NCBI RefSeq assembly: GCF_905147365.1
Contig: NC_056408.1
Coordinates: 17,422,001 to 17,486,000, forward strand
From: Aricia agestis
Lineage: Eukaryota; Arthropoda; Insecta; Lepidoptera; Lycaenidae
Reading direction: 5' to 3'
DNA: 64,000 bases
Of the stretch, positions 45,601 to 54,600 are shown one piece after another. The notes beneath the pieces were generated by a model. The model made no database searches and had not been told where the DNA came from. It saw nothing but the letters and a program-made list of their open reading frames with translations. Position 1 is the first letter of the stretch. Every line of letters starts with the position of its first letter. A program made the position numbers and the translations under genes.

Positions 45601-48600
45601 TTCTTTTTGTTGTGCATGATTTTTTGATGCCTTTAGTTAACCAACGTTTGTGTGTGGAACTTTTACAAATTTTTACATTTATTTCTGGAAAACATAAATA
45701 GTAGAATAGTTTGTATTCATCGTAGAAGGATTTAAATGCCTCTTCACAGTTTGTGCTATTATACACTTCTGTAAAGGTAAGTTTTTGAAGACAATTTAAA
45801 AATTTACGAATGTTATCCTTACTAAAGTCCCGTTTTTTTATGAAGTAGAAGTCATTTCTATTAACTCTAGTCTTCTTGTTATTATCGGCTTTAAACCTTA
45901 TTGTCTGGCCCGTCTCATGGTCGGAGAGTGCCAAGTGGTGTATATCTGTTTTGTATATGTCAATGTTACTTGCTATTTGGTCTATAGAGGAAAAACCTCG
46001 AGTAGGTAAGTTAATATTTATCTTTATATTGTGGTTTAGTAGAATATTTTTTAAATTTTTGACATCATTTGTTTCCTTTAGTACATTTATGTTCCAATCA
46101 CCGCATGCAATTATTTTCTTGTTAGTTTTGTTATTTAAATGTGTTAGTAGTAGGTCAAGGGAGTTAAGAAAAACTTTCGTATTAGAGTCAGGTGTTCTAT
46201 AAATACAAATAATTATCACATTGTAGTCAAGTAGTTCAATACCGCAACATTCGAATTCGCGTTCTTTAGAAATTTTTTTGGTTATATCGAGTTCTTTGTA
46301 GTTTAAATAATTTCTTAAGAGAATACATGATCCACCCCTTTTTTGTGCATGGCGTGAGAAGCAAGTTGCAAGTTTATAATCATCTACCCTAAGATTGCCT
46401 TCTAATCCTTTTTTCATGAATGTTTCGGTTAGGCATATAATTTGAATATCACCAAGGTTTGGCTTAAGTGTAGTATCTAGAACTACTTGCAAGATATCCA
46501 TCTTATTTAAAATTCCAGCAATATTTTGATGAAATAATGTCATATTAAAATTCTTATCATCAGTTATAAAAAATGTTTCTTGTTTATTATCGAATTATTT
46601 TTACTTGTATTATTTTTGTCATTAATGGGTTCGAAGTAATGTGTGATTTTATTTTTATTGTCTTTTATTTTAATTATTTTTTTATCAGAAATATTGTTTT
46701 CTTTTTTACATATTTTTTTAAAATAATAAGTTATTTTGTTTTTATTAGTTTCAGGTATCTCTTCTCTTTTTTTTGTTTGTTTTTTAAAATAATATAGTAT
46801 TGTACCTTTAATATTACGTATAACGTTGCTGGTATTTAGCAATTTATATGGCTTACATTTTTTACCGCATATATATGTTTTTTCATAGTCCATCGCATCT
46901 ATTTCAAGATTTATTTTTGTACTGATCTCTCGAAGATTGTTATGAATACTAGTATTATTTAATTTAATTATCTTAACATTGGAAAAATTACGTGCAGCTA
47001 GTTCAATTCTACTGTTAAGTTGTTTTACACTAACATACTTATTCTGTATGACAGGCAGCAAAATGACATTAGTATTACTTAGTTTATTGAGCATACTGGT
47101 AAGATTGTGTTTTAAAGAGTAGTGGTTAGTTTCATTAGCTCCTATTCCTATGATAATATAGTCTAGTTCAGTAAAACTGCTTACAACGTCCTGACTTATC
47201 TTGAGAATCTGTGTTGCTAGAGCGTGAGGTTTTATAAAACCCGTTACTTTATAAATGTCGTTCCATTTTCCTAACCTATTCGTTCTAATTATGTCACTTA
47301 GTCCTGTCCATTGTTGATCTCCATATATAGTGACTTTTTGCTGATATTTATGTTCCTTTTTCGTGTCAAATGATTTAGGCATGATTTGTTTTTCTTTCCT
47401 CGTGGTGGAATTATTTCTATTAATCCGCTTAGTATGGGTGAAAATGTCGTCTGCTTGAGTATTTTCTATTATCTTATTTTCTGTATATTCTGGTTGAGGT
47501 TCAGTAAATACAATATTCTTTTTTACAAAGTTCATATTATCTTTGTTGGTTTTGAGAGGGTCTCTTGGTGTTTTAAGTCTATTTTTTCGTTTACTTCCCA
47601 TTCTAGTTGATAGAGGTGTTTGGAATTTCGTGGAAATTGGAGTCAAGTTATTTAATGATTTTTCTAGTGAAGTTTGGTTATCTTTTAGTAGGGATTTATA
47701 TACTGCTAGCTGCTTAGCAGCTTGGTCTAATTTTTGTTTTAAATCATTGTTTTCCAATATTTTATTCTCTATTTCTGTATGTGCTGATTGTAATTGTATT
47801 TCTAAATATATTATTTGTCTCTTTAAATCTTCTAGGTATGTGCAGTCTTTCGATGGATTAGGCACGCTTATTCCACTAAGGTCTAGAGTGCTTGTAGACA
47901 TATTTTCTTCGTCATTTATTTCACTATAGATGTTTTGCAGTGAGGTACATCTTGTTTTTTGTCTTTGGGTCACGTAACAAAAGCTATTTTCCATGATATT
48001 TATGGTTGATCAATTTATTGTTCGACTTGATACACAGTGGTCTTTGCTCCTTCGGAGTATGTATAAAATAAAAAGTAATATGTATTGTCTATGGTTGTTA
48101 CCAAACGTCAATTCAAATGTCATCCGTCATTTTGTATCAATGTCACTTCAGTAGGTACCATACAATATTTTGTTTGTGTCAATTTTTGATTATAATATTC
48201 GTTTTTATTTATTTCAAATTGTAAATAATAGCTTATTTCGACGGTAACTCAAAATGCGGAATGTAATGTTTAATATAGCTATGTATATATATCTGGTGAG
48301 TTGTGTTAAGATGATGAATTATAGTCGAATTGGATGTCAAGCGATCAGGTTAGTTTCACAATTGGTTTTCTATAACTATTATTTCTATTTTGTGAAACTT
48401 TCGGTTAAGTATATTCCTGTATTATATTCATAGTAATCGCAACTGTTCTACTTACAGCTGTTTCGCCTTCCAGTGATTATTTCTTGAAGACAACAATTTA
48501 TGGTAGATAATAGGTTATCAGCACTTTTCCTAATCAGAATTTGGAGTTTTTAGCACAGTTTTAATAATTTTTAATCGATTAGATCTATGAGGACTTGTTT

Positions 48601-51600
48601 ATTGTGCACTTGACAGCTGTCAAGTGCACAATAAATTAATAATAATGTGTTAAGTGTATATTATTTACCCCTATAAGAACCTCATGTCATAACATATCCG
48701 ACGATTGAAAAATCATTCCAAAAGAAAATGTGTATCTACTTTTCAATCGTCACCTTTTTTTGCCAATTAAAATTTATGATATCTAATTTGAAATACAAAT
48801 CTGTCAAAGTTGCATATTATTTATTTCTTATAGAAACTCAGGTAAAATAACTCGAACGGACTAAACTATCGATAGCAAAATACTATACTATCGACAGTAA
48901 AATATACATCACTAGCACACGCACACATTGACAGATCGAAAATGGTCACGCATTTTCGAGTTGTCAGGTGGTCTATAGGACAGTATATATTAAGTCTATG
49001 GTGTCCATTATGGACTTTTACTAGGGATTTGACAGTTCATTTGACATTTTGTTATGGTTAAAGTTATAGTTAAAGTAAGTTGGTGCAACTCACCCTTATG
49101 GTACTTCTACATACAATGAATACTTACTGTCACAGTTATATTCTTTCCTTTCGACATTCTGGTAGAAGTGCAGAACTTTCGCCTGCACAGCTTGCACCAT
49201 CCTGGCCGCGGAGCCAATGTTGCCACACTTGTGATTATACATCTGAGAACAAACAGTATATCACGCAAAATCTTTATGTTTAGTCTGATAGATTAGTCAA
49301 AAGACAAAGTCAAAAAATTACAGTGTATTCATTTTTTATTGCACAGTCTTTTTTAGTAAGGACTAACGGCCGTTCCCAATATTTGATCTATCTCAAGTTT
49401 TGCCCTACTAGAGATAGGAATAGCTCACATTAGATATTAGAGACATAATATATTTTTTATGTCAATTCAATGTTAGCTGCGATCGGTTGTATCATTGTAT
49501 GTCAAACCAGAGATTTATTGAATATTGGGAACGGCCATTAGGTAATATCTAGAATGTAATAAGGGACAATCTTATAATCAATAAAATGTCGACTCTCGGG
49601 CATAACATGAGTTTTCATGCAGCGACAAAACGAAAAGCTAAAATATATTTGACTTACCGCAACTTCACAGATGTAGACCAGTGGGACACCAACGGTCGCG
49701 TTCGTCTTCATCAGCTCGGGTATGTACCGGATACCCGCAGCTATCAACCCATCCACGAACGGCGATCTCTTCTCCGCCTGGCTGATGATAACGCCAGCGT
49801 TGCGAAGGTAACCAGCCCTGGAAATGAGGTTATTGAAATGTCCGTCTGTCTTATACCTTTTTAAGCTTTAGGCCCAATTTCACCAACGACTGTTAAAGTT
49901 AATGCTCGAATTAGTATCATGTTACCTCTTTTGTTTTTCGTATTAATGAAAGAGAAGACATGACATTTTAACAAGGCGTTAACACTAACAGACGTTGGTG
50001 GAATTGGACCTAAACCGCTTAAATGATTTCGGTGAGGTAGAAAATACATCAGGCTTTATAGTGCATTTTCGAAAAATGGCGGTACATTGAACGGTTTCTA
50101 TGCGTTTTTTCAACGGAACCAAGTTGCGAGCTACATCTAGTTAAGACCTTGTAACATAATTTTTATAGTTTACTCCACGCACAAGCTTCGAGGATTTGTA
50201 AAAATACATGCGCGTTTTTCATCAGAATAATAGTTAATTTAAGTAAGATATTGGACATTTGGTTTAGTGGCTTATTGCGAACACGAATATTAGTGAATAG
50301 TTAGTGGCGGCCCTAGGGGGTGGCGAACAGGGCAATCGCCCGGGGCCTCGCTCTTGCAGGGGCCTCGCTCTTGCAGGGGCCTCGCAAGGTATTTTTTCGT
50401 AAGACAAAGGGTCTCGCAAAGACCTGCCGCCCAGCCTAGGGCCTCGCAAAGACCTTTTTTTTTTTTTTTTTTTTTATGAAATAAGGGGGCAAACGAGCAA
50501 ACGGGTCACCTGATGGAAAGCAACTTCCGTCGCCCATGGACACTCGCAGCATCAGAAGAGCTGCAGGTGCGTTGCCGGCCTTTGAAGAGGGAATAGGGTA
50601 ATAGGGGAGGGTAGGGATGGGAAGGGAAGGGAATAGGGGAGGGTAGGAAAGGGAATAGGGGAGGGTAGGAAAGGGAATAGGGTAGGGGATTGGGCCTCCG
50701 GTAAACTCACTCACTCGGCGAAACACAGCGCAAGCGCTGTTTCACGCCGGTTTTCTGTGAGAACGTGGTATTTCTCCGGTCGAGCCGGCCCATTCATGCC
50801 GAAGCATGGCTCTCCCACGTATAGACCTTCCGCCCGGGGCCTCGCAATAGGCCGCCACTGTGAGTAATGTTTTAATTACCCGTAGTTGGCGATTCTGGCC
50901 ATGTCGCAACAGATGTATGCGAGCTGCAGCGCGCACACGGCCCTCTCTAGGTACAGCAGCTCCTGCACGACCGCCGCACACACCTGCAGCGCCGTCGTGA
51001 AGTATCTCGACACGGTGCCTGTGGGATTACGACCAATAATTTTCTTTTTTATATTTACTACGAATAATAAAAACTAATGAAGAGTAACTGTGTCCAAAAA
51101 TTTGTCCACGAGTCTACAAAATGTGACCCGAATACATGCATACTTTATGCATGTATTTTGTACACAATTTTGTGTGAGTATAGAAGTGACAATATCAACG
51201 GCTTTATTTCGTAGGGAGCGTCCGTGGCCTAATGGGTAGACCTTTAGTTCGCACTCCTAGAGGGTGCAGGTTCGATCCCGGGTGGAGGCGTGTACCAATG
51301 AGATATTTTCTGATCTCAAGTTTGTACATAATACGGACGCTCGTACGGTGAAGGAAAACATCGTGAGGAAATCCGCACATGGTTGGTCCCAGACGTATTG
51401 ACTAGTTCTTTCCTCTGGACTAGGCCGACTATGTTGCGAGAATGTCGTATGTGCTTGGGCAACCATACGGACATTTAAATCTTGTCCCAGGCATTACAGT
51501 ATTTAAGGAGTGGTTACTTCGCTCTGAAAATACTGTATAAATCATCCACTGCGGATGCAAATGCCTAGTTTTTTATTATTTTTTATTTCGTAAATTTGAG

Positions 51601-54600
51601 TGTTAGTGTTTCGTTGCTATTGCCATAATATTTTAGGGTGCTAAAAGGGACCAAATTCAAAATGGTTGAAGTAAGTATGGGAGTTACATTTCCTAGTTTT
51701 TATTATTCGTAGTATACTTAAATACAAACAGATTTCAAATGGTAAAAAGCCTTTGAAATCTGTTTTGCCGCGACTTACGCATAAAAACGCGCAAGTCGCG
51801 GTAACATCCATACTAATATTATAAATACGGAAGTGTGTCTGTCTGTCTGTTTGTTACCTCTTCACACCCAAACTACTCTACCGATTTTGCGAGAAATTTG
51901 GTACGGAGTTACTTTAAGTGCTGGGAAAGGATATAGAATACTTTTTTCCTGGAAAAAATGTACGGTTCCCGCGCGATAACCGAATTTCGGCGCAACCATA
52001 AAGTTAATATACCTAGCGGAATAGAGCTACAATCTCGAGCTGTCAAATGAAACCGAAATTGGTTTACATCTGTGTGAAAATATGTGTACTTACGTATACA
52101 CACACAAGCATGATTGAACATGATTTCTATGAGATTGAATTGTCAACGTGCGGCACGTGCCGACTGGACGTCAAAAAAAGAGTGCTGCTGTCATGTATCA
52201 CACGTCTCTTTTTACCACGCAGTGTTACTGATAGTGACATCCCTCTTGCTCAGGCCTTTGTTTCTCTATAGCGAGATTTTTTTTTATATTACAATCACAC
52301 TTCAGACTTTTTTTTGCTAAAGTTAAGTAATTCCTAAATGTCTACGAGTACGGCCTTTCGTCTTCAACCTTAGTACTAACAAAAATAATATAGTGATTAC
52401 TGGCTTTACTCACTACATTTGTTAATTTCTCCGTGTATAGCTGTCATGTATTCGACGCCTTTTATCGCGTACTCCAGCGCTTTATGTTCTAACTCCAAGG
52501 TCCGGTCTGTTTCGTCTTTATCTGGGTCTAATATTGTAACCTGGAATATCAAAATGTTGATATGGATGACACATTGCAGGTAATTGATTGATTGAATGAT
52601 TGGTCAAACTCAAATGCGATTAGCAGTATAGACTCTACCGCGTCGTCAGAAAATGCACTTACATACCTACTTCTGTTGCAATTAGAATATTTATGGACTT
52701 GTTTTACGCGTACCAGACAACGGAAATATATTTAATACTTTTATACTATAATCTATATATTTAAGATTTTTATTCATATCATATGGTATTTATATCATAC
52801 TTATTAAGTTATTACACATATTTTATACACATCCAGGGCCCGGGAAAATCGAAAACTTTTTGTTTCTCTTGAACCCATGACCACTGGCTTGAGTTCCCAC
52901 ACACTCAACCATTGAGCCACAGAGTTTGTCAAAACGTTTAAAAGTATACAAATAACAACTTGCAGCCGTTTTCGTAAACACTTACGTCGGTATTCCAGTC
53001 ATGTTCTTCGGCCATAGCACTAAGGTCCATTTCCGCCTTCATAAACATCACAACCGCATTCACAAGTTTGTGGTCTATAGTGTGCGGCTGGAACAGTAAT
53101 ATGGATTTTAAATGTAGGCTTCTAATAGACAATAGTATCTTATGTCTATTATCTATACCTATCCATACTAATATTATAAATGCGAAAGTGTGTCTGTCTG
53201 TCTGTCTCTTAGCTCTTCGCGCAAAACAAGATAATTGAGTCCCGGAAAAGGACATAGGATACTTTTTATCCCGAAAAAATATACGGTTCTCGCGCGATAA
53301 ACGGATTCTTTATTTCCGCCGACCCATATACGAAATCTGCCGCCCCCTAAGACGTCCCTCCTCCCCTAGGATGCTACCGCCCCTAGGCCACGCTCTATAC
53401 GGCCTATCTATAAATCCGGTGACTTACCGGTTCCTGCTCAAATCTCTCCAGCAGCTGAACAACCACCTCTTTGAATATGTCAACATCGAAGCTCCTTATT
53501 CTAGTGGCGTCCAATATAATTTCGTACAGCGCTTCCAAGATGTACTCCCTCTTTTCTTCTGGAAATGACAAATATTTAATTAAATATAACAAATAAATTT
53601 AACTAGGTGGCGCGACCAACTAGCCGCTGTAGATAAAGAATGGCGAAACACAGCAAAGGTTACTTGTGGAAGGAAAGAGGGGAGGCCCTTTGCCCAGCAG
53701 TGGGACACAAACGGCCAGTAATAACAATTAATTTAACCAATAAAAGAAGCATGCGCGCACACACGTAATCATGTATGCACAGATAAACGTGCTGTTTCTT
53801 AGTTTTATACTACACTAAGTCACAGTCAGACCAATTTACAGCCTCATCCCCTAAGGCTGAAGCAGTGCGGCAGCAGCGCTGCAGACGCGCGACTTCTATA
53901 CAAAAGAGAGTCGCGCGGCTCGCGACGTAATGTGAATACAGTCTAAAGCACTTAAAAGTTATTTTACCTGTAATCCACTTTTCTCTGTCTGCCCTTTTCT
54001 CCCGTAGTTCTAGAAGATGACATACAGATTTGCAAACGCCAGATATTGGTTTCACAGACGGCCAGTGCTGCATGTACATTCTGTGTTCGTACAGCAATAG
54101 TTGGCTAAAAAAGATGAGCACTATAACTATTAGAAATTTGGCAAAGTGCAAACCCTTACAAATGGTCGCAATAATAAGCAGCAGCGTAGACCACAGCAAA
54201 ATACATAGTCTACTCTATGTTTGAGCCAAACTACATAAAAGTCGATCTAGTTTTGGTGCCTACTAAACCCACACAAACAATTAAACTTTTTCTCATCATA
54301 TTGCTGGTGATTTAAAGTATGCATATTGCATACATAATAAGTACATTTTTATTCATTTATGGATACTATATAAATTCCAGTATTTAAAAGTTTCTTACCA
54401 AAACTTAACATCTTGAATAACCGGCTTCAAGTGTTCATGTCGCTCATCACTAAGGATTTCCTTACACACATCTAAGCTCGTCATACATCTCAACTTGTCA
54501 AACTTTCCTCCGTCCTCCGAACTATTCATAGACTTAATGTTATTCACTAGATCCATATACTTTTGTGCACTCAAAGATTCGGGCAAGGCGAAAATCATAC

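Larger units (their letters stand above)
43122..48060 (-). mobile_element. Nearly full-length two-ORF non-LTR retrotransposon (CR1/L2-like)
   Basis: On the minus strand it has a short 5' part, ORF1 (47994-46564), ORF2 (46543-43597 with one frame break), a 3' UTR and a tail of ATATGA repeats at about 43122-43146. It sits inside the TTA-flanked DNA element. The 5' boundary near 48060 is an estimate, as I could not find a target duplication. Confidence 0.8.
40202..49095. mobile_element. 8.9-kb TTA-flanked DNA transposon relic with THAP domain and nested LINE
   Basis: The left end GGGTGGGTTGCACCAAAG and the right end TTGGTGCAACTCACCC are inverted, and subterminal blocks (GTTATAGTTAA, ATGGTGTCCAT) also pair. 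TTA flanks both sides (40199-40201 and 49096-49098), as in PIF/Harbinger elements. Near the left end is a decayed THAP zinc finger. About 5 kb in the middle is a later LINE insertion. The element makes up nearly all of the 9.3-kb thr-like intron, and its right edge is 24 bp from the donor of the exon at 49128. No DDE catalytic core was recognised. Confidence 0.7.
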
